Shown in pieces: positions 31,920-43,493 of a DNA stretch of 64,000 bases. The notes under the pieces are model-generated. The model was not told the DNA's origin and ran no database searches. It saw only the letters and a program-made list of their open reading frames with translations. A program made the position numbers and the translations under genes. Numbering within the stretch: the stretch's first letter is position 1; each line of letters opens with the position of its first letter. This DNA is from Bimuria novae-zelandiae CBS 107.79 (lineage: Eukaryota; Ascomycota; Dothideomycetes; Pleosporales; Didymosphaeriaceae), in assembly GCA_010015655.1 (NCBI GenBank), contig ML976660.1, positions 592,607-656,606 on the forward strand, read 5' to 3'.

Positions 31920-32459
31920 GCAACCTTGAAGGGACAAAATCTTAAATCATGTGATTGACATTGAAAATTGAAATATGATATATCCATTTGGAGAAAGGAA
32001 GGGGCTGTACTGAGAATAATGTTCCAATACTAACGAGCTGTAACCGGTTGTGTGTATCTGGACACAACGGTGGGGCAGTGCGCTTTGAGTCATAGATGGA
32101 AATTCCAGCCTAGCTAACCGTGAGACGGTGTGGTGATTGGTAAAGAGAGACTGGGTACACAACGAACATGAACAACCCCGGGACGTTGAAGTAGAACATA
32201 TTCGGTAAGCTTTTAACGGGTTGACAGATGTTAACAGGTACCATAGAAAGTCAGGTGTCAACCCGCAGCATGTGGAGCGAGCAACATATTGATATGCTCA
32301 AACCCCAGGATTACAGCGATCGCTCACAGCGAGCCACTTTTACATATTGCGACGGGAGTATCGCGTTCACAGTGCAGCATCAAATAATCCAAGACTTTCT
32401 TCTGCTGTAATTACTCAAATTGGTCCGCTTCTGTCTGTCGCATGATCTAAGGAGGCCGC
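31920..32459. other. Intergenic, upstream of tRNA-Leu
   Basis: No gene is recognised in either strand. This is ordinary-composition sequence before the first 1317-bp Tc1-like element. Confidence 0.45.
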
Positions 32460-32747
32460 TCACGAGGAATCAGTCTCTAGCGGTTGATGAAAAAGAGTCA
32501 CCACGAGTCTTCCTTGCACGAAGAGCAAAATAAAATACAAGGCGGTTAATCCGTCATCCGTTACATTTCTACGTTTAAAGTTATCTTTACACGCAGCAAT
32601 CGATTGTAGTATTAACATATACTTGATCCAACCATCAAAGAGACCTTCGATGTCAGTGACATCAGTGCCGAGATAAATTAAAAAGATGGATAACGGGAGC
32701 CAGGCTTTTTGAAACTCTGAAGCCTGCCTACGCAATGTTCCAAAGTC
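32460..32747 (-). other. Possible gene remnant cut by the Tc1-like copy A
   Basis: The minus strand is open from the transposon border to a stop at 32460 and reads as a plausible, mostly hydrophobic protein end (WLPLSIFLIYLGTD, WIKYMLILQSIAACKDNF). Its only Met start lies in the transposon terminus, so the natural start must have been elsewhere. Across the empty site the frame meets a TAA about 10 codons upstream. It may be a fragment of a gene disrupted by the insertion, or chance. Confidence 0.22.
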
Positions 32748-32749
32748 TA

Positions 32750-34066
32750 CTGTGGTATCAGGCAAAAGTGAGGTGAGTGGCCCGCGCACAGCAGGGATGC
32801 CTGACTCGATACAAAACGGACGCCACTAAACAGAAATACCATTAGCTCTATGTAATTTATATAATAATGCTTGTACCTCTGTCGTGTGCTGTCCACCACA
32901 ACATCACCATAATGTCTCCCCTATTAACACTAACTCGTTAATACCTTACTCGCGACTAACGCCTTTAGATATGTATCTTACGTCTAGCTAGGCATACTTA
33001 CCCGTTTATTACTAACCTTTTTAAAGTCTTAGAAAGATAAGTTACCTACGTAATTACTAGCGCACGTGTTACGCTAAAGAAGCGCACTAGTTATCTACTC
33101 TCCCTTATAAATAAATAAGTAGACTAGCTTAAAGAATTTATTAAATCCTCTTAAGAGGGGAGGTAGATAAGTTTCTTATACCTTATAAAGGGTCCCTTTA
33201 CTTACTAGGGCGTTAGTAAATACGTAATTTAAAATATTTTATAAAGTAGGGGGTATACTTGCCGCGTTACTCTTATTAAGCCTCCTCTTACTAAGAAAAA
33301 TCGTTAGCTACGCCTCGCGTAGGTAAAAGCTTATGCTAACTAGTCTCTTTAGTAGTAGTATATAATTCTTTAGAGCGACGAAACTTAGGTGACTAGTAAC
33401 TAGTATTATAAAAAGTAGGTTACTAGGCGCCCTAGAGAGGAATTAGATCCCTTTTATATTATTAAGAAACTACGTAAGAAGCGTAGCTAGATATTCTAAA
33501 GTTACTTCTTAGGTATAATAAAGGGGCCGTTAGTGTTCTAAGAGAAGGAATAGAAGAGTATTAATAAAGAGAGCTATTATAAAAGAGTTATACCTCTTGT
33601 TTATAGATAGCTACGCCTTAATTTATATTTTTAATTTATATAAGATAGCGCTCCTAGGCACGCTACTACTTACATAATTAAAGAGCTTTAATTAAGAGAA
33701 ATTTATCTTATCTTTTAGCTAGCGTTCTTATTAGATCTTAACCTAATTAAGGTAGTGTAAAATAAGATAAAGGACTATATTAAGTAGTATTATTTTAATT
33801 TACCTAGGGGTAAGTAGCGTATATATAGCTAGTTACGTAATATTATATAGGAAGCGTGGGACTTAATTAGAAGTAAAGTATTTAGGGAGCTTATTAAAAG
33901 CATGCTAGCTAGATGCTAGGCTATAATTAATACGAAAGGTGGTTACACTAGGTACTAAAATTTATACATAAAAGAGGACAAGCGTGCGAAATTTACATGG
34001 CTCGGCATCTTGGCGACACCCCTGTTGTGCGCGGGCCACTCACCTCACTTTTGCCTGATACCACAG
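32750..34066 (+). mobile_element. TE-A: Tc1-like transposon, 1317 bp
   Basis: Inverted termini CTGTGGTATCAGGCAAAAGT.. of about 45 bp (two mismatches, G/A near CACAGCAGG) are flanked by TA (32748-32749, 34067-34068). An identical-length copy lies inverted at 42175-43491. The termini keep normal GC content while the interior is AT-rich. Confidence 0.93.
32923..33960 (+). pseudogene. TE-A transposase remnant (DDE_3, Tc1 family)
   Basis: A single plus-strand frame from an ATG at 32923 preserves about 340 codons of Tc1-type transposase. It shows SDETWVTSN-like (near 33370), RRPREELDP, FLGIIKGPLVF, a D-S-A-P-R-H-A-T-T motif (near 33650; the family usually has DGAPxH) and FLLDLNLIKVV near 33730, matching the PDLNPIE region. 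Stops replace Gln and Trp throughout. This is decay by RIP without obvious frameshift. Confidence 0.82.
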
Positions 34067-34068
34067 TA

Positions 34069-35428
34069 GTCGCGTATCTAATTAGCCTATCCAATAATGT
34101 CGAGGCACTACTGCCTCCCCGGCCCGCCATCATTAAACACTGCTGTCGAGGCTATTTTTTGGTCAGCCATGACATGCCGTTCCTCCCATCTCGAGGCCCT
34201 ACCTGTCTATGCCGTACCTTATGAACAGCATTCACAAGCACGCGAAGGCAGATCTCCTGCACATCCATTGATCGCATCTCGACGATCTTTCCGATTAGCC
34301 CAGATTGTAAGCGCATGCATGAAACACTACGCGAGCCGCTATCTTGCATTAGCTCAAACAATCAGGGAGCAAGCCTGCTGCATCAGCCTCATGCCCAAAA
34401 CCTGCAGCAAAAATCTCATCTTCGCGACACCTTGTGCAATAAAGCTTACCCCGCACCTTGATTGACACTTCTATGTCATTTCGCAGGAACACGGGTCTAC
34501 GGTTGAAAAAGGAACTACTACAGCATGAGGCGCTCAACGGGCTGCGGGGAATTGGATTAAACTGGTAAGTTTACCTGGAATGCTTCAACAGACCCCAGAC
34601 CGAAGTGTAGCGGGGATTGGTGTGATCGAAAGCACCCAACGTCCTGCTAGAACAATCGCGTCATCGTTATGGTACCAAATCAGAAATAAATGGTTAATCG
34701 AGTCTTCAGGGGCTCTTGAATCCGCTCTCGCATCAAGACTACGCTGCCATTTGCACTCCTGTGAACGCTAGATCAGGCCCAGGACGTTGCAGCATCGCCG
34801 ACAGGACCGATAGTCACTTTCAAACAAAAAAAATCCACGTAACGCGCGCAGGTCAGATAAGCAAATGTGAAACACGATGTAGTCAGGGAAGCGTAAAAGC
34901 AAGTGGCAAAACCCAGTATGAGCGTGATTACATCTTCATTTTCTTCGGCCACACACAACCAAGCACCGACTAGCTAGTTCCTTCATTTGGGTAATATACT
35001 GTACAGTGCGTTCTGAACACAAGTTGCGCCTCAATTCCACCAAGACACCGTATCCATATCCCAGCTATGCACGGTGCCCTAATTCCCATCACTTGTATGC
35101 TTTGCCCAATGGAGGTCGCAGTCTACCCAGATCCCTACATGTGTCTCATGAGATGCGACAAAGAAGAACAGAAACTGCCAAAATCAAAAAGAAACAGTGG
35201 GAAGGATCCGTGGCCAACCGAGAGGTATATTGCTGAAGAGACAGGGTAGGAAAAGAAACGAGGCCGTGGGTCGCAAAATAAAAAGAAGAAATTATCCAGA
35301 GTAGAAGTTAAACCGACACGAGAGTGTGTTGCGTTGTAGTATTGGGAAACGGTAGAAACGAAAGATTGATTTTGATAAGTGTCGCCAGGTGTCAAACTCT
35401 TTAACTCTAAAGGGACGTAAACGCAATC
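34069..35428. other. Intergenic, 1.36 kb, no supported gene
   Basis: Short frames exist on both strands, for example 34152-34361 and 34349-34537 on the minus strand, but none has recognisable motifs or consistent splice sites. The right end is the 3' flank of the large disordered-protein gene. Confidence 0.4.
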
Positions 35429-38400
35429 TTAAAACATGGCTCCATCCATGTTCTGCTGCTGTGACATGGCAACGCCATGGATGGGACGAGGCGGTGAGGG
35501 TTTCCGTGCACCGACGGGACCAGCAGGCATGGGTGGACTGTTCATCGGTTGCATCTGCGCGTTTCCGTGGAGGCTCTTGCCTTCACTCATTGTCTTTCTC
35601 AACGAGGGCCTGGAGAAGCTGCCACGACTTGGCAAAGCTTCGTCAGAATTCGTCCTCATCGGCTCAGCAAACGGAGCATGGGGCGAGTCAAGGCCGGCGT
35701 GGACAGCCGGGTCTCGGTTCTCTGCGCGGCCGAAACCAAAGCGTCTCCGTGGGTTGATTGGAGGCACCGGAGGCGGCGGCGCCTCCATACCATTCTTGAG
35801 TGAGGCCCCCAGTGGCAGGTTGACAGTGTCTATGACCGAAGTGGTAGAAACAAACATTGGCTCGCCAATGTCCGCCTTGGCTATAGACTTCTTACGAAGC
35901 GTACCGACCTTAGGCATGGGTGGAGGCCTAGCATCTGGGTTGAAGACTGCTCTGTCCGGGGTGCCAGGGTTCGACACCGGTGGAGTGTTGGTCGCCGTGA
36001 TCGGTGGGAGAGGTGAGACTTGAGGTCGGAGAGCAGGACTGGGTCCGCCGGGTGACGGTCGAGGCGAAGCAGGAAGCCCAGGCGAGTGCTGAGGTCGGTT
36101 TCCGTGGGGAAGGAGAGCGCCCGAGCCATTGCTTGTCTGAATGGGCTGGAGATGCTTGGATTCGAAATAGGCAGCCGATTTGCTGTTGCTCCGCGACCTT
36201 GTGTTGCCTTGGTGATCAGGGAAAGGTTGGGTACCGTTGATAGAATATCCGGCTTGTAGGACATCACCACGATGCTGAGCGGGGCGGCTGCGAGAGCGAC
36301 CAGTCGATACTTCGGAACTGGATCGGTCTCTGCCTGAACTTCTGCTTGAGCTAGGAGGTGATCTGTTCTGCGGATGTCCACCACGGTTGCTGTCACCCGT
36401 CGCGGAACGCTGGCGGGGTTCTCCTGGAATACGCGGAGACTCACCGTGCTGGAGTACGCGCATATGCTTGTGACGTATGGAAGTCTCTTCTGGAACGCCG
36501 GCCAAGGAAACACTGCTCGCATTCGTTGAGTTCCCACCGATACCAAGCATCTTCATCGCCTTCAAAGATCCGTCGGGATTTCGATGACTCTCTACAGTAG
36601 CGAAAGACTCTCGACTCGATTTCGCTCGGAGCATGTTGAGAGCTGTTTTTAAGCCACCAGACGGCCCACTCGGCGTTGGTGCAGGGCTCGTTGATCGACC
36701 CTCAGCACGAGCACGAAGGCTCTCCTGTATGGCCCGCTGGCGTTTTTCAAGATCTCGTTGAAAAGCTTCGTGTTCTTCTACACTTCGACCACGTTGGTGT
36801 GTTTTCTCCTCCTCTTGAAAGAACGCCGGCGCATCGGGCGACAAAGGTGATAATGGCGATATAGGATATGGCTGCGGCTTTGGCGCTTCCACAGGGCTCA
36901 CGGAGCTCATGCTAGTCCTTTCATTGTAGAACGGGTTACTCTCGAGGTCATCAAGATCCCAAGGGTTCGAATGATTATACGTCGAATTGGAGTGAGTGTC
37001 AGTCTCCTTCTGGGGCTGCCGACGCTGGAGACCTAGTCCGAAGTGTTGGGTTTGTAACGGCGGAGGGGCCATACTTTGACGATCGTCATCATAGTTTGAT
37101 GATACATTACTTACGTTCCGTAGATGTTGACGGATGAGACCGCTCAGGCCTCCATTGTTCGGACCCAACGTGGGAGAGTCAATGTCTTGGTTGCCGGCTT
37201 TGCCGGCAGCACCTGGATTTGGTGAAGAGCGAGGCTCGACCTGGAGCGGTCGAGAGTTGCTGCGTGAGCGCAATGCAAGGTGGTCAGAGTCTTGCGGTGG
37301 CCGCGAGTTGCTTCGTGAGCGAAGAGCGGGATGTTCCAGAATCGGAGGAGCGGGTCCAGTGGCCACGGGAAGGTTGTCTCGCCGTCGGCCTCGCTCTATA
37401 TTCTTTGGACCCGGTTGAGGAGCGTCGCTCTCGTCTTCACTGGATCCGGGAGAGGCAAAAATGGTGGCTCCTTGCTGCGAGTCAGGAGACCGCACATTAA
37501 GGGATGCGAGGTTTGGTGGCTGTGAGGCCGCATCGGGCACAGCCTTCATCTGGTTGGCAGCAGACTGAAACACAAAGAATGCCGAAGGCGCGTCCTTGGA
37601 CTTGTTCGACGATTCCGACTGCTTTCGCTCCATCGGGGCACCACCCGTTGCGGTAACAGTTTCGGCTCGTCTTCGCTTCTCAAGTTCGGCGCGTTCTCGC
37701 AAAGAAGGCTTTCTAGGATTGTCGACTTCCGCTCGTTCTACCAAGGAGGGTTTTCGAGGGACTGTTGGCTCCGTCCGCTCCGTAAACGAAGTCTTTCGAG
37801 GACTATCGAGTATCGAACCGGATGGTTCGCGGTCCAGCTGCATTTGCCTGAGACGTTCCCGGTACTGCTCTTCGCTAAATGCGTTCTTCGGCTTATTGAA
37901 GGCACCCATGGCGGTCGCCTTCCCGCGGTCCTGCGGCTGGAGCGCGGTCTTGAGGGTTTGGGCATCTTCGCCGTCGCTAGCCAATGGGCTTGTCAAAAGA
38001 GGCGACTGGGGTCGAGAAAGGATGGGGCTCGATGCATTTGTGGGTGAGTCTTTGCCGTTGGGGAAGCTGGGATTAACCTGGAAAGTGGGACTTTTCATGC
38101 GGGAAGCTCCGCCCTCGGTGAAGCGGTCATTTAGGTTTGTCGCAGATCTCGTTTGGGAGAACAGTAGCGGCGGGGTAGCACGCCCGGTCTGAGCTCGTGT
38201 CCGCTGGATTGAATTGAGGCGATTCATGGCTGATGACTGCTGTTCATACATTTGCTGGTCAAGACCTTGCTCATAGAGCCTCCGGGCCTTGGTGTTTGAT
38301 CTTGTCATATCAGAATTGGATGTGGGTGCAGCAGACACAGAATTAGCACCTTGCGAAGCCACAGAGGTTGCTGCCGTCGAAGTCCGCGCATTGCTTCCTG

Positions 38401-39145
38401 AATTGGTTGAGGACGAAGTTTCTCTCCGACGATTGAATCCGTCGGTCGATGGAGAATAGGCGTCTTTCATGGGGCTTGCCGGTTCCTCCGCACCGCCCTC
38501 TTGCTCCTCCGCAGCCAGTCGTTCCTTCTCCTCGAGTCGCATCCTCTGGAATGTGGATAAGTGCACGTCGTCGTCGTACAAGAGCCTGCCAGAAGAACTG
38601 CCACCGCCACCAATCTTGTAGATCTTTTGTCGGCCTCCAAACAAAACATTGCCCTCTCCCGGACGCGCCCTACTCATGATGCTTCCACCCTCTTCAGTGG
38701 CTTGGCTGTCGAAAGAGCCTGATCGCTCCGACGCGAACGGTGGTCGTATCGAGCCATGCAGAGAGTCGTTAAGGGACCCTTTCAGCGAGGACACCTCGGC
38801 TATATCTGTGAGGCCTCCTGGGGCGAATCCGAACTCGTACAGGCGGGACTGCCGTTTAGGTTGAAGCACGCTGTCATCGCTAGCCTTTCCTATTTTCGAG
38901 TTTGGGTCATCCTGCTCCCTGAGCATGCTAAAGCGGGTCGACAGACCGGGCAGTATCAGGCTCGTCCGGAAGTCGTCGGCGGCTGGCAGTGCGGTTGCGA
39001 TGTTGATCTCGGGCTTGGGCTCCGCCTGCCCCTTCTTCTTATCCTTCTTGCGCTGGAGGAAGCGATTCATGGCGCCCTGCACGCCGTCAGAAAGTCCGCG
39101 GGGCATAATCACACAGGGCATTATCGAGCGATAGCTCGTGTGCAT
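35429..39145 (-). CDS. Large intrinsically disordered protein (about 1210-1238 residues)
   Basis: One continuous frame of 1238 codons is rich in Ser, Pro, Arg and Gly. The start probably lies at the internal Met26 (ATG 39068-39070, MNRFLQRKKDKKKG): upstream there is a plausible 5' intron donor (GTAAGT near 39180) and an acceptor GTGCAG just before GGCGCCATG. More ordered islands are FRTSLILPGLSTRFSMLRE, RLYEFGFAPGGLTDIAEVSS and LSTFQRMRLEEKERLAAEEQ. Short tandem motifs include PRKPSLxERAE (three variants) and ALRSRSNSRP (two copies). A basic, low-complexity C-terminus ends NMDGAMF. Many Ser in RxxS context suggest heavy phosphorylation. I cannot name the family; a scaffold or signalling role would be guesswork. 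The gene sits between the two inverted Tc1-like copies. Confidence 0.82.
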   Translation of the reverse strand: MHTSYRSIMPCVIMPRGLSDGVQGAMNRFLQRKKDKKKGQAEPKPEINIATALPAADDFRTSLILPGLSTRFSMLREQDDPNSKIGKASDDSVLQPKRQSRLYEFGFAPGGLTDIAEVSSLKGSLNDSLHGSIRPPFASERSGSFDSQATEEGGSIMSRARPGEGNVLFGGRQKIYKIGGGGSSSGRLLYDDDVHLSTFQRMRLEEKERLAAEEQEGGAEEPASPMKDAYSPSTDGFNRRRETSSSTNSGSNARTSTAATSVASQGANSVSAAPTSNSDMTRSNTKARRLYEQGLDQQMYEQQSSAMNRLNSIQRTRAQTGRATPPLLFSQTRSATNLNDRFTEGGASRMKSPTFQVNPSFPNGKDSPTNASSPILSRPQSPLLTSPLASDGEDAQTLKTALQPQDRGKATAMGAFNKPKNAFSEEQYRERLRQMQLDREPSGSILDSPRKTSFTERTEPTVPRKPSLVERAEVDNPRKPSLRERAELEKRRRAETVTATGGAPMERKQSESSNKSKDAPSAFFVFQSAANQMKAVPDAASQPPNLASLNVRSPDSQQGATIFASPGSSEDESDAPQPGPKNIERGRRRDNLPVATGPAPPILEHPALRSRSNSRPPQDSDHLALRSRSNSRPLQVEPRSSPNPGAAGKAGNQDIDSPTLGPNNGGLSGLIRQHLRNVSNVSSNYDDDRQSMAPPPLQTQHFGLGLQRRQPQKETDTHSNSTYNHSNPWDLDDLESNPFYNERTSMSSVSPVEAPKPQPYPISPLSPLSPDAPAFFQEEEKTHQRGRSVEEHEAFQRDLEKRQRAIQESLRARAEGRSTSPAPTPSGPSGGLKTALNMLRAKSSRESFATVESHRNPDGSLKAMKMLGIGGNSTNASSVSLAGVPEETSIRHKHMRVLQHGESPRIPGEPRQRSATGDSNRGGHPQNRSPPSSSRSSGRDRSSSEVSTGRSRSRPAQHRGDVLQAGYSINGTQPFPDHQGNTRSRSNSKSAAYFESKHLQPIQTSNGSGALLPHGNRPQHSPGLPASPRPSPGGPSPALRPQVSPLPPITATNTPPVSNPGTPDRAVFNPDARPPPMPKVGTLRKKSIAKADIGEPMFVSTTSVIDTVNLPLGASLKNGMEAPPPPVPPINPRRRFGFGRAENRDPAVHAGLDSPHAPFAEPMRTNSDEALPSRGSFSRPSLRKTMSEGKSLHGNAQMQPMNSPPMPAGPVGARKPSPPRPIHGVAMSQQQNMDGAMF

Positions 39146-42100
39146 CTAGATGAAATCCAAGTCGCGAGGAGAACTTACTGTATTACGGTCGCTGCTTACT
39201 AGGCTATCGCGATATTTTACCGCGCTGTACGTAGCTCACCGCCCGTGTACAAGGTAAGAGCGACGCGGGTGTCCGTCGGCTGCGAACAGGGCAGTCGCGC
39301 GTGTGGGTGGTCTACGGCAGGTGCAATCAGCGCTTGTCCCAGATTATCCTCCCATTCCTCGCGTTGTATTCACCCACAACAACTTCGATGGGATTACGTA
39401 CGCGACAGCCACAGTTACTTCGACTCTCGGACGGTCAATGGGTCCTGGACTGGTGTGGTTGAGCAGGTGCAAAGGTTGAGCGGAGACGTGCGCTCCATGC
39501 AGTATCCGAGTGCAAGTGCAACGAAGTGCGATAGTCGAAAAAAAGCGTGGCAAGACAATGTCTCTCGAATAAAATTTATGGTGAATCGAAGGAATGCGTG
39601 TGCCGACTATCAAGGCACGGGTTGAAAAGAGCTGGATGATCGGCAGACACGGCGAATTCGAGGCAATCCGACAGGCACGAACGGCAACAATGACAATCAC
39701 AAAGGTCGATCGGAACGAAGTTCAAAAGAGCGTGGGGTTGCTAGGGAGCGTGGTCGCCTGCGCGCTGCGAGTGCGAGGTGGTGAGGGTGAATGAGCGGAA
39801 TGAGGGTGAACACCTCGGTGGGGAACGACGGAGCAGTCTCGCAGGAACAGCCTTGGCTAAGGCGATGTGCTGGGGAAAAGTGCCAGGCCAGGCACAGGCG
39901 TCAGAGGAGAGAGCAAGGTATAATTTCCACTAACCCTCAGAGGTCATCTCCGCGCATGGGCGACAAACGCTCATGGCAGCACCGCGTCTGCAGGGAACAT
40001 TCGGCTGCCACGACGGCGCTCACAGCTTGCAGCAGCCCGTCTCTGCTGCGGCCTCCTCTAGTCTCGTCTCGGCGCACGCCGGCGTGCGATGAGAGTGCGT
40101 GGTGGAGCTGCAACATCAGAGCAAGTCTCCGCCCAAACGGGCGCTAGGCGGTCGCAGCCGGCATGCTGCTGTTTCGAGTTGTGTGAGCGCGTGCAAATGC
40201 AGTCGCTTTTTTCATTTTCGTAGCGCAGCGCTCCACGACTCAGCTGCGAGAACTCGCCCTATCCACTCTTGTTGGACAGACAGGAGGCAACTGCGGCGAC
40301 GGCGAGCAAGCCCAGCATCGTGATTCAGAACAGACCGACTGAATCATACGCGGTCGGCTTCGTGACCAGCCAATTGCACCGTCCCTGAAGTTTGCGCTCA
40401 CCAGGAATCCTTCGAGAGCACGAGAACCTTATTGCTTTTAATACTGCGCGACCTATAGTTGCCCTCGAACGTCATCGTGCTACTCGTTTGTCCCAGGTCC
40501 ACCCCTTCTCTGGGCATTCAGCAAGCAGGCCTGTGAGACGTGTTCTTTGCCTCATCCACTTTGACGGCTTCATACAGTGCGGAGATGTTGGCAGGCTCGA
40601 TTTTATGGCTTTCTCAGCGGGTGGTGCCCTGGTACCTTGCAGATGACCCGCTAAAAGACCATTCGCGCATCCGCGAACCAAAGTCATGGGCCCCTTTCCA
40701 AAACCCCTGGCCGGACCATCATGACCCATGCAACTGCGACTCTTCCCACAATTGAGTTCCCATTGTCGCGGGGGTCGTGCACCGCTGCAACACCTTGCGC
40801 ACTGAGCAGTCAGCCCGAAGCTGTGGGATCTTCCTTCAAAATTTGTACCTCGCTGTAAGAATGGGCTCATTTCCGTGGGTCTCCAAATCGTGCCTGGTAG
40901 CACCAAGCGCCCTGCATTCTTGAAAATAAAGTATACAGCAGCGTGGCTTTCCATTGCAAGCTTGGTCCTTGTAATTGCAGCCAGTAGGTCGAAGCACAAC
41001 CAAGGTGCGGTACAGCTGTCTACACTTTGCTGCATCGAAGTTGGACGAGTGAAAACGTACTTAGGTTCCAGTGCTATCAGCGGGAACTGCTCGAGCTGCA
41101 AACAGCACACATGCCGACGGCTATGCACCTTCGCGGCGCCTGGAGTACTCCAACCTACAGCACAAGTAGACTGTCGTTTGGCCGTCTTCCGCGTGTAAAG
41201 ATCTTTGTACAAACGGGCGTCCCCCGAAATGAACAGACGACCAACAGCCGCACAGCGAACAGGTCGATGCTCCACATACGGCTAACATCACGATGCAAAT
41301 TTGTATCCGCTTCATAAACGTTGCAGTCATCGAAATTGGGTCGTGCTGACGAAAGACGGCGAGACCTCCTAGCCGCCGCGGGCTGCCTCACCGTCCCGCA
41401 CCCGCGCAATGCAAGATGTCGCGGAGCTAAAGGCTAACCTTCTGCTCCTGTCGGAGTAGAATGTTCTTAACCGTCACACAAGACAAGATGATGATCTGCC
41501 CCCGGAGCAGCCCAATTTGCTGCCGATCCGCACGCCTCGATCGACTCGGCAGCCTAGACGCGTCGCAAGTGTTCGCGTAGCGGTCTGTGTAAACAAAGCC
41601 ACGCGACTTTGTTGACCGTACGCTTGTTCTTTCGGAGGCTTGCAGCCGCGAGCTTCAAGAAGCGAACGCCATCCGTATCGCCCCTGGATTCACGTCACTT
41701 CCAAATCCGAACTGGGTGAGGGAAGCATGTCGCTCGAATGTTCACAACATGTACCCCGTGCTTGTAAATATGGTTCGTTCGACACACTACTATTTCTGCA
41801 TCAAGCTTCCCCACCAAATCTCATCAGCCTCACCATTTATCACTGTCGTCTCACGTCTCATATTGAGAGCGAGTAAGCTGAACGATCCATACTGAAGGAT
41901 CGAGCTAGTACCCAATTGTTCAGCGAGTGAGGGGTGAGGAACTGAGATTGGATTTCTCAACAAAAAAGAACATGCTGTCAATGTTCGTCCGGCTCCGACC
42001 TCCCTGCGATACGAAGCTCACGAGCGAGGTGGCCTGTGACAGACTTCGGCGTACATTGGGGGGCGAGAATCCGCGAAGTTGACATTAAAGACGGCAGCTG

Positions 42101-42172
42101 TCAGTTGCGCCCCATCATACGGACATCTAAGGGTATCCCTGCTACAGATCATTTTCATTTCAGCCCCGCATC
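39146..42172. other. 3-kb region without a supported gene
   Basis: The part next to 39146 is the 5' flank, and perhaps 5' UTR with an intron, of the disordered-protein gene. A 267-codon open frame at 40472-41275 on the minus strand has no domain, an odd composition and overlapping open frames opposite, so I do not call it. No repeats or RNA genes were seen. The length is unusual for an otherwise dense gene island. Confidence 0.4.
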
Positions 42173-42174
42173 TA

Positions 42175-43491
42175 CTGTGGTATCAGGCAAAAGTGAGGTG
42201 AGTGGCCCGCGCACAACAGGGGTGTCGCCAAGATGCCGAGCCATGTAAATTTCGCACGCTTGTCCTCTTTTATGTATAAATTTTAGTACCTAGTGTGACC
42301 ACCTTTCGTATTAATTATAGCCTAGTATTTAGCTAGCATGCTCTTAATAAGCTCCCTAAATATTTTACTTCTAATTAAGTCTTACGCTTCCTATATAATA
42401 TCACGTAGCTAGCTATATATACGCTACTTACCCCTAGGTAGATTAAGATAATACTACTTAATATAGTCCTTTATCTTATTCTACACTACCTTAATTAGGT
42501 TAAGATTTGGCGAGAACGCTAGCTAAAAGATAAGGTAAATTTCTCTTAATTAAAGTTTTTTAATTATGTAAGTAGCAGCGTGCCTAGGAGCGCTATCTTA
42601 TATAAATTAAAAATATAGATTAAGGCGTAGCTATTTATAAATAAAAGGTATAACTCTCTTATAATAGCTCTCCTTATTAATACTCTTTTATTCCTTTTCT
42701 TAGAACACTAACGGCCCCTTTATTATACCTAAAAAGTAACTCTAGAACATCTAGCCACGCTTCTTACGTAGTTTCTTAATAATATAGAAAGAATCTAATT
42801 CCTCTCTAAGGCGCCTAGTAACCTACTTTTTACAATACTAGTTACTAGTTACCTAAGTTTTATTACTCTAGAGGATTATATACTACTACTAGGGAGACTA
42901 ATTAGCGTAAGCTTTTGCCTACGTAAGGCGTAGCTAATAATTCTTCTTAATAAAAGGAGGCTTAGTAAGAGTAACGTAGTAAGTATACCCCCTATTTTAT
43001 AAAATATTCTAAATTACGTATTTACTAACGCCCTAATAAGTAAAGAGACCCTTTATAAAGTGTAGGAAACTTATCTACCTCCCCTCTTAAAAGGATTTAA
43101 TAAATTCTTTAAGCTAGTCTACTTATTTATTTATAAAGAAAAGTAGATAACTAGTACGCTTTTTTAGCGTAACGCGTGCGCTAGTAATTACGTAGGTAAC
43201 TTATCTCTTTAAAACCTTAAGAAGGTTAGTAATAAATAGGTAAGTGTGCCTAGCCAGACGTAAAGTGCGTATCTAGAGGCGTTAGTCGCGAGTAAGGTAT
43301 CGACAAGTTAGTGTTAATAGGGGAGACATTATGGTAATGTTGTGGTGGACAGCACACGACAGAGGTACAAGCATTATTATATAAATTACATAGAGCTAAT
43401 GGTATTTCTGTTTAGTGGCGTCCGTTTTGTATCGAGTCAGGCATCCCTGCTGTGCGCGGGCCACTCACCTCACTTTTGCCTGATACCACAG
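42175..43491 (-). mobile_element. TE-B: second copy of the 1317-bp Tc1-like transposon, inverted
   Basis: The termini are the same as in TE-A and are flanked by TA (42173-42174, 43492-43493). Length is exactly 1317 bp, so no indels separate it from TE-A in net. Orientation is opposite to TE-A. Confidence 0.93.
42290..43318 (-). pseudogene. TE-B transposase remnant (DDE_3, Tc1 family)
   Basis: Homologue of the TE-A frame on the minus strand. Compared with TE-A, some sites are less mutated here (for example TCTGGCTAGG near 43255 where TE-A has TCTAGCTAGG) and others more so. The two copies were therefore mutated independently. Stops at Gln and Trp sites make it non-functional. Confidence 0.8.
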
Positions 43492-43493
43492 TA

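Noticed and set aside
35436..38192. Several long open frames antisense to the disordered-protein gene (up to 198 codons)
   Set aside because: Shadow frames caused by codon bias in the long Ser/Pro/Arg-rich coding sequence.
40472..41275. 267-codon open frame on the minus strand
   Set aside because: No recognisable motif, a composition unlike the neighbouring genes, overlapping open frames on the other strand and no promoter-like context; most likely chance.
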